Shown here piece after piece: positions 35,268-44,721 of a stretch of 64,000 nucleotides of DNA; the stretch's first letter is position 1; every line of letters begins with the position of its first letter. The notes under the pieces were generated by a model that worked only from the letters and a program-made list of their open reading frames with translations, ran no database searches and was not told the DNA's origin. A program made the translations under genes and the position numbers. Origin of the DNA: Fen-1135 sp049521775 (GTDB lineage: Bacteria > Desulfobacterota > Syntrophia > Syntrophales > UBA2185). Location of the stretch: positions 1 to 64,000 of the forward strand of contig JBEKOL010000015.1 in the NCBI GenBank assembly GCA_049521775.1, written 5' to 3'.

Positions 35268-35915
35268 TCAATAGACCTGTGACTGGAGTGGACAGCCTTC
35301 ACAACGGGGCTTTCGGGTGCAAAAATGTTTTCCCGTATTAACGAAGAGGGCATGATACTGATTATACAGAGGGACACTATGCGGAAGGTGGGTCATAAAA
35401 AGATTCTGAATTTCCTTGTACGTCGCATCGCTGCGGATTATATCATGCCTCTGTAAAATCCTTCTGGTATAAGCATCGACGACAAATATGGGTTTCTCTC
35501 CCGCATAGAGGAGGATGCTGTCGGCTGTTTCCTCACCGATTCCCTTGACAGCGAGCAGCTTTGCTCTCAGACGCCAGAGGTCTTCCGCAAACATATTGTC
35601 CAGTTTGCCGTCATACCTGCTATATAAGAACCGTATAAACGATTTTAATCTCTTGGCCTTGATATTATAATATCCCGATGGTTTGATGAGATCGGCAAGT
35701 ATCGAATCGTCTATCTGTAAAATTCCCGCAGGGCGCAGAAACCCTTCTGATTTCAGCCTCGCTATGGCCATTTCCACATTTCGCCAGGCAGTGTTCTGGG
35801 TCAATATCGCCCCGACTATAACTTCGAAAGGGGAATTACCGGGCCACCAGTTGAGGTCACCGAAGTGGGCGTTCAGCGTTTTGTAGATCGCAAGAAGATA
35901 ATGACCCCGCTTCAT
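35268..35915 (-). CDS. Endonuclease III-related DNA glycosylase (HhH-GPD)
   Basis: 215 residues with the helix-hairpin-helix LLAVKGIGEETADSILLYA and the catalytic Asp in FVVDAYTRRIL. The Lys of bifunctional endonuclease III (GVGRKTA) is Glu here, as in the MagIII-like group of monofunctional glycosylases. The C-terminus has only three cysteines (CTRKPRCEGC); the fourth ligand expected about six residues later is missing, so the 4Fe-4S cluster may be absent or unusual. It excises damaged bases, probably alkylated purines. Confidence 0.8.
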   Translation of the reverse strand: MKRGHYLLAIYKTLNAHFGDLNWWPGNSPFEVIVGAILTQNTAWRNVEMAIARLKSEGFLRPAGILQIDDSILADLIKPSGYYNIKAKRLKSFIRFLYSRYDGKLDNMFAEDLWRLRAKLLAVKGIGEETADSILLYAGEKPIFVVDAYTRRILQRHDIIRSDATYKEIQNLFMTHLPHSVPLYNQYHALFVNTGKHFCTRKPRCEGCPLQSQVY

Positions 35916-35953
35916 ACAGGAATCCGGTACCGTCTTTCACACGAGGGCGCTGA

Positions 35954-37417
35954 CTATTTGCGCAGGCTTACAAAAAAAGTCGAGTTACCCCTCCTGATCA
36001 AAAGAAGGATGCTTTTCTTTGCAATTTTTTTCGATATCTCCCGCACATAGTCCTTCATGGAGGAAATTTTCACTTTATTGACTTCCAGGATGATATCCTG
36101 GGGTTGGATACCTCTTTCATCAGCAGGGCTTCCGTCTTTGACATCAACTACAACTACGCCGCCCGTCCCGGCGATCCCAAGATATTGGGCGATTTCCGGT
36201 GTTATATCCTGTACCATCATGCCGAAGTTTTCCCTCGATTCTTTCGCAGAGGCTACCTCCGGTTGGTCCTTCCGTTCCGTAACAACAATATGAAAGGTCT
36301 TTTCCTCCCCATCCCTCAAGGCTTTGACCTCAATCTTATCCCCTACATGGAAAGAGGCGATAGTGAGCAGCAACTCGTGTGTATCCTTCATCCTCTTGCC
36401 GTTCACCTCTGTTATGAGATCTCCCGCTTTCAGTCCGCCCTTGTCAGCGGGATCCCCCTTGAAGACCTCGGATATCAGTGCACCACTGTTATCTTTAAGT
36501 TTGAGATTCTTGGCTATATCTTCCGTCACATCCTGGACAGAAATACCAAGCCAGCCGCGGGTTACTTTTCCTTTTGATTTGAGATCCGGCAGTACGGTCT
36601 TGGCCATATTCACCGGTATGGCAAACCCGATACCCTGTCCCTGGGCCACGATAGCTGTATTGATGCCTATTACCTTTCCTTCCATATTGAATAGCGGCCC
36701 ACCGCTGTTGCCCGGATTGATGGAGGCATCAGTCTGAATAAAATTATCATAGGGACCCGCTCCTATCACCCTGCCTTTGGCGCTGACTATGCCGGCAGTC
36801 ACTGTCTGTTCAAGGCCAAAGGGATTGCCGATGGCTAAAACCCAGTCGCCTACACGCAGCTTGTCAGAATCTCCTATTTCAGCTACAGGGAGGCTTTCGC
36901 TCTGTTTAATCTTTATGAGGGCCAGGTCCGTTTTTGCATCCTTGCCTATCACCTTCGCCTCGTATTCCTTTCCCGTCGAGAGCTTAACCAGTATCTTGTC
37001 AGCCTGCTCCACTACGTGATTGTTGGTAAAAATATAGCCATCATGACTGATTATAAAACCGGACCCAAGGCTTCTCTGTTTGAATTCCCTCTGCGGTATA
37101 TCACCGAAAAATCTTTCAAAGAAATCATCGCCCCAGAAATATCTGTCAAAGGGCGTCCTGAATGAGCCTCCACGACCACTTCTTACCGTTTTCGTCGTAC
37201 TGATATTTACGACAGAGGGCTTCAATTTCTCCGCCAAATCAGCAAAAGAAAAAGGTACGCGCGGGCTTTCCGGTGATGAAACAGCCGACACTGTCTGAAC
37301 GTTAGATCCGACAGGAACAAAGGATGACCGCAATACTTCTATAAGCGAAATGATAAAAAAACCTATCAAAAAAGCAAGCAGAAACATGATAAAGGTTTTT
37401 CTGTTCTTATTTTCCAT
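35954..37417 (-). CDS. Periplasmic serine protease of the HtrA/DegP family
   Basis: 487 residues. An N-terminal membrane segment (about 8-30) anchors or exports it. The trypsin-like domain has the triad His in FTNNHVVEQ, Asp in TDLALIK and Ser in GNSGGPL. Two PDZ domains follow (GWLGISVQDV and GMMVQDITPEI regions). This layout is that of DegP/DegQ/MucD, which degrade misfolded envelope proteins. It lies alone, with 38 bp to the next gene downstream. Confidence 0.95.
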   Translation of the reverse strand: MENKNRKTFIMFLLAFLIGFFIISLIEVLRSSFVPVGSNVQTVSAVSSPESPRVPFSFADLAEKLKPSVVNISTTKTVRSGRGGSFRTPFDRYFWGDDFFERFFGDIPQREFKQRSLGSGFIISHDGYIFTNNHVVEQADKILVKLSTGKEYEAKVIGKDAKTDLALIKIKQSESLPVAEIGDSDKLRVGDWVLAIGNPFGLEQTVTAGIVSAKGRVIGAGPYDNFIQTDASINPGNSGGPLFNMEGKVIGINTAIVAQGQGIGFAIPVNMAKTVLPDLKSKGKVTRGWLGISVQDVTEDIAKNLKLKDNSGALISEVFKGDPADKGGLKAGDLITEVNGKRMKDTHELLLTIASFHVGDKIEVKALRDGEEKTFHIVVTERKDQPEVASAKESRENFGMMVQDITPEIAQYLGIAGTGGVVVVDVKDGSPADERGIQPQDIILEVNKVKISSMKDYVREISKKIAKKSILLLIRRGNSTFFVSLRK

Positions 37418-37555
37418 CTCTTACTTATTGACCTCCTTGGGCTTAAAACCCTCCACATTGAAATATTTGTGTGCCATTAGCATATCTATTTGCAAAATAC
37501 CATTATTTTTCATTCAGTGGTGAGGCTGCTAAATATCACGGAAGCTGAGCTTTCG

Positions 37556-40500
37556 TCAACGGTCACCCTTCCTGTGTGATATCGACATTTGCTCGTGTAA
37601 CCTCAACGCCTGCAACATAAACACCTCAAGTTTCGCCGTGATGACTTGCGGAAAAAGGTTCCCATCGCTTTCAATAGCCAGAAAAGGATGCTCCGTGCCC
37701 ATCTCCTTCGACAGAATGGCCTCTGACAGACGGTTGGGCATACAGCCAAAAGGTCCGATTGCGATAACGCCACAGTAACGGTGCAGTGTCTCTGTTACTG
37801 CCGCCCCAATTGTCAACACGGCCTCGCCTGTCAGTTCCGGGTTGATCAAATGCCGACTTTCACTTATCAGATGGTCGACATCATCCAGCCGATATGTATA
37901 CAAACCTGATCGCTCCATAATTTTTTTGAATGTCTTTTCATAGTCTCTCATCCATGCCGATCTCAGCAAGAGGGAAAGCCGTTCCCGGAAGTTGGGAGCA
38001 GCCGCTGACAAGCCTTTTTCGAAGCACCAGTCAGTGTAATAGACCCATTCGATGACACTGGAGACTTTGGTTGCAAATCCCTGCTTAGCCAGCTTCTCCA
38101 CGAGGAATTGCCGGGACAGACCGTCATGGCGAACAAAGATCTCCCCCGTGAGCAGGATTGTGGGGATATCATGCACAGGCCTCTTTACGGGTATCTTTCG
38201 AAACTTTTCGGCTACGGTCTTGAGGGTTCTTTGAAGGTCCTTAAAATTGGGTGAGTGTTCAAAGATGCCAATGAGCCTTTTGGTTTCCTGGTTATAGATT
38301 TCCAGGGCTGATTCGTTGTCCACAGCATTCGCCAGAAGAACTGAATAAATGTCCTGCATAATGTCAGCGACAACCAGACATGACCACAGTTTCAGGGTAA
38401 AGTTATTGCCTCCGGTTTCCGTATAGCTGTTTTCGGCCTGAAGGGAAAATAAGGCAACATCCTCAATCCCGTTGCGAGCAATAAGCTGGCTGATAAAGGG
38501 AGAGTATTGACCGAACCGGCAGGGACCTGAAGCCGTTGGCATAAAATAAACCAACAGCTCTTCCGTTTTTTCCCTGTCCTTCAAGTATTTCAGTAGACTG
38601 CCTACGGTAAGCAATAGAGGCAGACATTCCTTACAGCTTGTGTTTCCTCTTCCGAGTTTAAGAACTTCGTCATCTGCGGGTGGAAGTACCGCTGCGCGGA
38701 TCCCTATCGATCTGAACACAGCGGATGTAGCATCATTCAGGAATCGCCCCATAGACGGGAAAATGAGATGTATCCGAGGATGATCAAACGGGTAAACCCT
38801 TCCCTTGGAATCGATGAACTCTTGTTTCCTGTGATCAAAATGTGCTGCGCGCGATGAAAGATCATATGGAGCAGATATATCATTACGGAACTTTTTCAGT
38901 TCCCTCTGATTCTTAATGATATCCATAAATGCCTCAATTCTCGTTTCCAGACCTGCATCGGCTACATGAGAGTCCAATTCGAGGATCAGAAAGGGCTTTC
39001 CCCTCATGATATGACTAAAATATCCCCCGAGAAAAGAGTCCGGACCGCAGGAGAAATTGGTGATATAGCATGCGAAAAGTTGAGGATGTCTTTCTACGAA
39101 ATTTGCCCCTTTGAGAATCGACTGTCCTGTTGACCAGTACATGTTATCATCGACCGCCTCTTCATCCAAAGGAAGGAAATCAAATGGTATCACAGTCACA
39201 CCCCTGGAGGCGAATTTATGGGGTATCCCCATATTCGCCTCCTGTACAAAGGCATTGTAAGATCTGCCAAAGACAACCACGGCGGACCGGTCAGGATTCT
39301 TCTCAAGGTCACGTAAGAACCGTAGTCCTGCTTCCTTCATCTCTCTGTGAATGGATTTCTGGGCGTCGACTGCTTCAGAGAATGCCCTGCGAGCGAACTT
39401 CTTGCGACAGCCGAGTTTCCCCGCCATAGACACGAAAGCATTCTCCGCCTTCTCATAACCTGTGGAGAAGTCGATAACCGATGTTATTATCTTACCCTCT
39501 TTTCTCAGATTTCTTAATATTTCCGTATCCTTGAAAGCACTTAACAGATAATAGGGTTCCCCCTGCGACAGGGGGCATGTTAGGCCTTGCTTGCAGCCGT
39601 TTCCCACATATGCCCCCTTTACCTGGGGAAGAAAAAGATAATCCGGTTTTTTTCTCAATAGATTTAGAAGGTAGCCATGCGAAATTTCCGCGGGGTAGCA
39701 AAATGGCGCTCTCTGACGGTCGACACCTTCCTGTTCGGAGATGTCCGGAAGCAATACGCGAAAGCCAAGCCGCGAAAAGAAGCTGTAGTACAGGGGATAA
39801 TAAGAATTTACCAGGAAGGATTTATTAATGCCTACCGTTTTCGAATTCTCTTTGACCCCCAATTCCTCCGGCTGAGAAACATACTTCTGAAAAACAAGAT
39901 TCTCATGAATTTTTACGAGATTCAAATTTTCCGTATCAAAGTGAATATTGAAGCGTTGATTATACCATTTATTGCAGGCGCCACCGAAGGGGTATGTCTT
40001 CCCCTCTATCCTGATCCTGGCAATTTCACATTTCCGATCACATTTCTCTTTCCCCCCATTACATGTGAACGGATCTCCGTATGCGATGGTTCTGTCCCTT
40101 AGTGCCTTAAGAGAGAACTCTTTCTCCTTAAGGAGACTTAGTTCAAGCATGCGTTTTACTTCCAGGGCAACGCCGAAGGCCCCCATCAGCCCTGCTTCCG
40201 GCGGAACGATGATTCGTTTTCCCGTCAGGGCCGCCATGGCCATTGGCACTGCCTGGTTATAACAGACACCGCCTTGCATAAATATGTTATTACCTACAGG
40301 TCTATTTCCTTTGACTCGGTTATCGTAGTTCATGCAGATGGAATACACGAGACCGGCAACAATATCTTCCCTCGTCATGCCTTCATGAGAGGCATTTTTT
40401 ATATCGCTACTGATGAAAGCCGCGCATTGATCATTGAAGTTTGGAGGCTCGTGTCCGGCTATTGCTATGCCGCCGATGGACTGCATTTCCAGTCCCATGG

Positions 40501-41833
40501 TTTCTTTCGCGGCTTCTTCAAGGAATGAGCCCGTACCGGCGCTACAGGCGTCGTTCATGGCATAGTCTGATGGTACACCATTTTTTATATACGTATATTT
40601 GGCATCCTGCCCCCCAATCTCAAAGATTGTGTCTACTGTCTTATCGAAAAACAATGCCCCCGTAGCATGGGCGATAATTTCATTTATGATGCCGCCTGTC
40701 ATGGCATGTAATCCTGCTATCTGCCTGCCCGAGCCTGTTACACCCAATCCAACTATTTTTATTTTGTCCCCAAGTTCGCCAAGTTGGTCACAGAGATCCG
40801 CATAGCATTCTCTTGAGGCTTGAACAGGATTCCCTTGAGTCCGCAGGTACACAGAGGCCAGAACTCTATCATCATTCACCCTGAGGATGACTGCCTTCGT
40901 TGTTGTTGATCCTACGTCAAGTCCGATAATGCAGCGATCATTTTCTTGAGCTATCCCCCTCGCTGCCGTTTTGAAATCGACCATAGCGGCAGCACTGCTA
41001 AGAGGGGGCAGTAAGGAGAAGGAATCCCTGCCTCTCTTGAAGATGTTTTCCATTTCCGGCAATTTTATCGTTTCGTGATTGAGGGCCCACAGCGCCGAGC
41101 CCAAGGCTTCGAAGTAGGGAGCCTCTTCCGGAACTATCAGATTTCTGATCTCTTTTTTAAGATAGTCGATCATTACCGGATTTTGCGCGGTCCCCCCGAT
41201 AATCATGATGTCGTTTCTGGGAATCTGTTTGATTATTTCAATGATCTTGCCGGCCATCATCTTGCACAGCCCGGCAGCTATCCTCCTTTTCGGCACACCT
41301 TTGTTTGTCGCATGGGTGCAATCACTCTTACAGAATACGCTGCAGCGCCCTGATACCTTATAAGGTCTTTCTTCGTTCGTAAAATTAGTTGCCTCATTTA
41401 ACGACATACCAATTCTTCTGAGTTGTTGAAGGAAAAATTCCCCTGTCCCTGATGCACATTTATTCCCAGTCTGAACCGAACAGATTCTTCCATCCCTTCC
41501 CAGGACGTAGACCATGAAGGTTTCCCCACCGGCACTGATGACGGCATTGAGGTTCTGTCGGTTGCCATTGAATTGATAAAGTGCAGATTCGACTGCTTCC
41601 GGTTCGGAAATGGATGAAAGATTTACTGAGTGCCTGAATTTTCTGCCCGTTATGGCAATTCTGTCATAAGCGCTCGAATCTAAATTCGTGAGCGTTTCAA
41701 GCAGTGCCTGTCGAGGATTGCCATTGTGAGGCTTGACGCTTATGGATGTCTTATGGATGTGATCATCTCCGTCCCTGATAATGCCGACTGCTGATAATGT
41801 TGATGCACCTATACAAATACCAAGACTCTTCAA
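37556..41833 (-). CDS. Giant acyl-CoA dehydratase activase / HgdB-like fusion
   Basis: 1425 residues from a TTG start. Two ASKHA ATPase domains come first. The first has CIGASTLSAVG and cysteines in NKCASGTGEF and GRCSVFC; the second has GLDVGSTTTKAVILR, FEIGGQDAKYTYI, NDACSAGTGSF and DQCAAF. These Cys normally bridge a 4Fe-4S cluster between activase subunits. A DUF2229 region (near residue 665, LVNSYYPLYYSFFSRLGF) and a long HgdB/BcrB-like part follow. Archetypes push one electron at ATP cost into 2-hydroxyacyl-CoA dehydratases or benzoyl-CoA reductase. Such fusions are widespread in anaerobes, but their substrate is unknown. It stands alone. Confidence 0.85.
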   Translation of the reverse strand: MKSLGICIGASTLSAVGIIRDGDDHIHKTSISVKPHNGNPRQALLETLTNLDSSAYDRIAITGRKFRHSVNLSSISEPEAVESALYQFNGNRQNLNAVISAGGETFMVYVLGRDGRICSVQTGNKCASGTGEFFLQQLRRIGMSLNEATNFTNEERPYKVSGRCSVFCKSDCTHATNKGVPKRRIAAGLCKMMAGKIIEIIKQIPRNDIMIIGGTAQNPVMIDYLKKEIRNLIVPEEAPYFEALGSALWALNHETIKLPEMENIFKRGRDSFSLLPPLSSAAAMVDFKTAARGIAQENDRCIIGLDVGSTTTKAVILRVNDDRVLASVYLRTQGNPVQASRECYADLCDQLGELGDKIKIVGLGVTGSGRQIAGLHAMTGGIINEIIAHATGALFFDKTVDTIFEIGGQDAKYTYIKNGVPSDYAMNDACSAGTGSFLEEAAKETMGLEMQSIGGIAIAGHEPPNFNDQCAAFISSDIKNASHEGMTREDIVAGLVYSICMNYDNRVKGNRPVGNNIFMQGGVCYNQAVPMAMAALTGKRIIVPPEAGLMGAFGVALEVKRMLELSLLKEKEFSLKALRDRTIAYGDPFTCNGGKEKCDRKCEIARIRIEGKTYPFGGACNKWYNQRFNIHFDTENLNLVKIHENLVFQKYVSQPEELGVKENSKTVGINKSFLVNSYYPLYYSFFSRLGFRVLLPDISEQEGVDRQRAPFCYPAEISHGYLLNLLRKKPDYLFLPQVKGAYVGNGCKQGLTCPLSQGEPYYLLSAFKDTEILRNLRKEGKIITSVIDFSTGYEKAENAFVSMAGKLGCRKKFARRAFSEAVDAQKSIHREMKEAGLRFLRDLEKNPDRSAVVVFGRSYNAFVQEANMGIPHKFASRGVTVIPFDFLPLDEEAVDDNMYWSTGQSILKGANFVERHPQLFACYITNFSCGPDSFLGGYFSHIMRGKPFLILELDSHVADAGLETRIEAFMDIIKNQRELKKFRNDISAPYDLSSRAAHFDHRKQEFIDSKGRVYPFDHPRIHLIFPSMGRFLNDATSAVFRSIGIRAAVLPPADDEVLKLGRGNTSCKECLPLLLTVGSLLKYLKDREKTEELLVYFMPTASGPCRFGQYSPFISQLIARNGIEDVALFSLQAENSYTETGGNNFTLKLWSCLVVADIMQDIYSVLLANAVDNESALEIYNQETKRLIGIFEHSPNFKDLQRTLKTVAEKFRKIPVKRPVHDIPTILLTGEIFVRHDGLSRQFLVEKLAKQGFATKVSSVIEWVYYTDWCFEKGLSAAAPNFRERLSLLLRSAWMRDYEKTFKKIMERSGLYTYRLDDVDHLISESRHLINPELTGEAVLTIGAAVTETLHRYCGVIAIGPFGCMPNRLSEAILSKEMGTEHPFLAIESDGNLFPQVITAKLEVFMLQALRLHEQMSISHRKGDR

Positions 41834-42067
41834 TTTCCCAACCTCGAATAATTGTAACGGCTATCGGAACATTCAATCGACTTCGTCTCGAACCCCGCTC
41901 CCTTATACGGAGGATGACCCAGCGGGGACTAGGATAAATCTTTACAAAATATCTCTGCGTTTAAAATTTCGCGCCCTATTGGAGATGATTCACTTGATCA
42001 TGTCATTTGTTATTATAATATACGGCTCTTCTTTTTTGTCAATAAGCTATGAGATTCTTCTTGACCT

Positions 42068-42934
42068 TTAATCCGAGAGCTTCAGCGACTTCTGAACTTC
42101 CTTGCTATCTAAGGTAACATTATCTCCGTGATCTTCTCTTTTCACAGGATTAGTCAATTGACCAATTCTTTCTATTTCTATGGTCACAATATCACCGTCT
42201 TGAAGGTATATGGGAGGTTGTCTGGTAAAGCCCACGCCTTCCGGCGTACCAGTCAAGATTACCGTACCGGGCAACAGTGTCATAGACCTCGAAAGATCGC
42301 TGATGATTGTAGGAACATCGAAAATCATATCATAAGTGTTTGAATCTTGTACAGTTGTTCCGTTTAATACGGTGCGGATACGGAGGTTCTGGGGATCAGG
42401 AATTTCATCTCTTGTGACCAGATAGGGTCCTAAGGGGCAGAAAGTATCAAAGCTCTTTCCCCGTGCCCATTGCTTTTTCTGCTTTTCGATCTGCCAGTCT
42501 CTGGCACTGACATCGTTGGCACAGGTGTAGCCCAAAATGGAATCCATTGCTTCAGAACGGGAGATGTTCTTGACCTTCTTCCCTATAATGACAGCTAGCT
42601 CCGCCTCGTAATCGACATTTGCGGGACCTGCTTGAGGAAGAAGAATGGGTGACATATGTCCGATTACACTTGTTGTCGTTTTGAGGAATAGGATCGGCAT
42701 TTCGGGATAAGACACGCTCGTTTCGTCGGCATGTTGCCTGTAATTTAGTCCCAGTGCCAGGATATTGCAGGGATAAACGGGAGGAAGAATGCTCCCGATT
42801 CCTGCTAATTTTGATGTGACTTCAAAATCGCCAAACAGATCTCCCAGGATCACCAAGGCCTGATCCTCAAGTTCCGGTTCATATAGCCCGCACATTTCAC
42901 GGTTTTCGTCTGAAAGGAAGCGAATGATTTTCAT
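42068..42934 (-). CDS. Fumarylacetoacetate hydrolase family protein
   Basis: 288 residues. The C-terminal catalytic domain has LGLNYRQHADE, the metal-binding VDYEAELAVIIGKK, the block ANDVSARDWQ and TGTPEGVGFT. This pattern covers fumarylpyruvate hydrolase, oxaloacetate decarboxylase and related enzymes acting on beta-diketo acids; the exact substrate is not predictable. AGGAGATGAGCT precedes the ATG. No aromatic pathway genes are adjacent, although the activase gene lies downstream on the same strand. Confidence 0.85.
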   Translation of the reverse strand: MKIIRFLSDENREMCGLYEPELEDQALVILGDLFGDFEVTSKLAGIGSILPPVYPCNILALGLNYRQHADETSVSYPEMPILFLKTTTSVIGHMSPILLPQAGPANVDYEAELAVIIGKKVKNISRSEAMDSILGYTCANDVSARDWQIEKQKKQWARGKSFDTFCPLGPYLVTRDEIPDPQNLRIRTVLNGTTVQDSNTYDMIFDVPTIISDLSRSMTLLPGTVILTGTPEGVGFTRQPPIYLQDGDIVTIEIERIGQLTNPVKREDHGDNVTLDSKEVQKSLKLSD

Positions 42935-43037
42935 AGCTCATCTCCTAGAGCATTTTCTCTGATCTTATTTCTTTCTCCATTATAAACAGAAACAATATAT
43001 ATACAAGCGCATAGTGCCTTGTGATTTTGATTTTTTA

Positions 43038-43059
43038 GGAGAGCAAGTATTTGCGCTCC
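43038..43059. other. Imperfect hairpin in the gap before the Mla-like cluster
   Basis: GGAGAGCAA and TTGCGCTCC pair at eight of nine positions around GTAT. It has a T-run before it on the plus strand and none after it, so it is not a usual terminator on either strand. The rest of the divergent gap 42935-43277 is AT-rich without recognised promoters. Confidence 0.35.
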
Positions 43060-43277
43060 CATTTACATTATGTTACCATTCGTTGCAATTGTATTGAGAG
43101 CCTTGCGAATCTACCACAGTATCTTTACTGACTTTACAGAAATCTTGTTCGCAGGCCGGTCTATTGTGAATAGAGGCTCATTCAATCAGTCAAAATAAAC
43201 GACCCCATGATTAGCAGCGATTTGCAAAGTATACCTGTTCGAGTTTACCAACGCCGTCCTGTTCTTACGAGGGCATT

Positions 43278-44063
43278 ATGATTAATGCCATAGCAAGAAT
43301 TGGCACAACGACGATAAGTGTAACAAGAACATTCCGCGATACCCTTTCTTTCGCCTTCACAATCATTCTGAAGATGTTTAACAAGAACTCATACAACAGT
43401 GCGACGAGGCAGGTCCTCATTCACCAGATATATTTTACTTCCATACAGATACTACCTCTGTTCATAGGCATTTCTATCATATTCGGCACTCTCCTTATGG
43501 GTATTGTTCTTCAAATCATAAAAAATCTGGGGCTTGCCGAACACATGGGCCGGATACTAATGGATTTGGTTGTTACGGAATTGGCGCCCTTTATTACAGT
43601 GCTATTGATTGCACTTCGTTCCAGTTCTGCCATAAATGCCGAAATTGCGGTGATGAAGGTTAATAAAGAATTAAACACGCTAGATAAATTCAATATCGAC
43701 GCGGTCGATTACCTCTTTTTACCGAGGGTCATAAATGGCGTTTTATCCGTTGTGTTACTGAGTGCTCTTTTTTCTATCCTAGTTTTGACAAGCGGCCTGT
43801 TATTTTCAAAGCTACTTTTCGGATTGAGTTTGGAATCCTATTCAAATGTTTTATTAAGTTCAGCCAATTTTTATGATATAGTAATATCACTCGTAAAATG
43901 TTGTACATTCGGCTTTTTTATAACTTTAATCCCAATACGTTTCGGGCTGCGTGCAACAAATGATCTCACGAGCATACCGATATCTGTTCTTAACGGCATG
44001 GTTGATGTCTTTATAGCTATTATTCTCATTGAGGTGCTGTCATTAATCCTAATCTTCATTTGA
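43278..44063 (+). CDS. MlaE-family ABC permease
   Basis: 261 residues with five to six membrane helices. The fold and blocks (QIYFTSIQILPLFIGISIIF, ELAPFITVLLIALRSSSAINAEIAVMK, LFLPRVINGVLSV, CTFGFFITLIP) match the MlaE/Ttg2B permease of inner-membrane phospholipid transporters. The EIAVMK-type cytoplasmic coupling helix is present (usual form E-x-G-x-M), with Ile-Ala in place of the usual Leu-Gly. Normally an MlaF ATPase powers it; here the next gene is a degenerate ABC-like protein. Confidence 0.9.
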   Translation: MINAIARIGTTTISVTRTFRDTLSFAFTIILKMFNKNSYNSATRQVLIHQIYFTSIQILPLFIGISIIFGTLLMGIVLQIIKNLGLAEHMGRILMDLVVTELAPFITVLLIALRSSSAINAEIAVMKVNKELNTLDKFNIDAVDYLFLPRVINGVLSVVLLSALFSILVLTSGLLFSKLLFGLSLESYSNVLLSSANFYDIVISLVKCCTFGFFITLIPIRFGLRATNDLTSIPISVLNGMVDVFIAIILIEVLSLILIFI

Positions 44064-44521
44064 TGCTGTTTGAAGATGAAGTCGCGCTAGACAAGGGACT
44101 GAATGACTTCACTCTTAAACATAAAAAAAATCTGGGGCTCGTTTCGCTGGATGTGCCGCTCATCTCGAACTTGGATGTGTCGGTTAACATTGCTCTCATC
44201 AAGCAGTATCATGAGAATTTATCCGCAGATACGGCACAAAGGCTGGTTCTCAGCTATCTGACAAAGTATAGTTTGGCAGATATTTCTCATAAACGAAATC
44301 CCGCCCTGACCAATAGAGAGCGATTTTGCGCGATGCTTTTGCGAGCCGCCATGGTCAGAGATTCTATTGTTGTTATTGATAGACCGTTTACTATTATACC
44401 AGATGTCCAAGATGATAGATTTATATATGATGCTTTGAAAGTTGTTGATGATTCATTCAAAGAATGCCATATATTTGATTATCTGTGGTCCAAGGACAGG
44501 TACAGGACGATTGATTTTTGA
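44063..44521 (+). CDS. ABC ATPase-like protein without P-loop
   Basis: 152 residues from ATG 44063, which overlaps the mlaE stop by one base (TGATG). The chain aligns by eye with the second half of an ABC ATPase: PLISNLDVSVNIALIKQYH fits the region after the Q-loop, ALTNRERFCAMLLRAAMV fits the signature helix (LSGGQ replaced), and SIVVIDRPFTI fits Walker B with the catalytic Glu replaced by Arg. There is no Walker A motif anywhere. It cannot bind ATP in the normal way, and probably docks on MlaE as a structural or regulatory subunit. A genuine MlaF elsewhere may complete the transporter. Confidence 0.65.
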   Translation: MLFEDEVALDKGLNDFTLKHKKNLGLVSLDVPLISNLDVSVNIALIKQYHENLSADTAQRLVLSYLTKYSLADISHKRNPALTNRERFCAMLLRAAMVRDSIVVIDRPFTIIPDVQDDRFIYDALKVVDDSFKECHIFDYLWSKDRYRTIDF

Positions 44522-44721
44522 TGATTTGGCAAGAAGGCCGAATGGTGAAGTGCGCCACTTATCCCCTTTGCAAGCTCAGTGTAAGCTAAATAGGGTAGCG
44601 TGCGCATGACTCATCTTTCAGATGAATTTATACTGAGATTGTCGAAGGATGCGCATCGCTTCTGCTCTTTTTCCTGAGCAGTCCTTCTTTAGTTAGCTTT
44701 GCAGCTATTTACGAGAACAAG

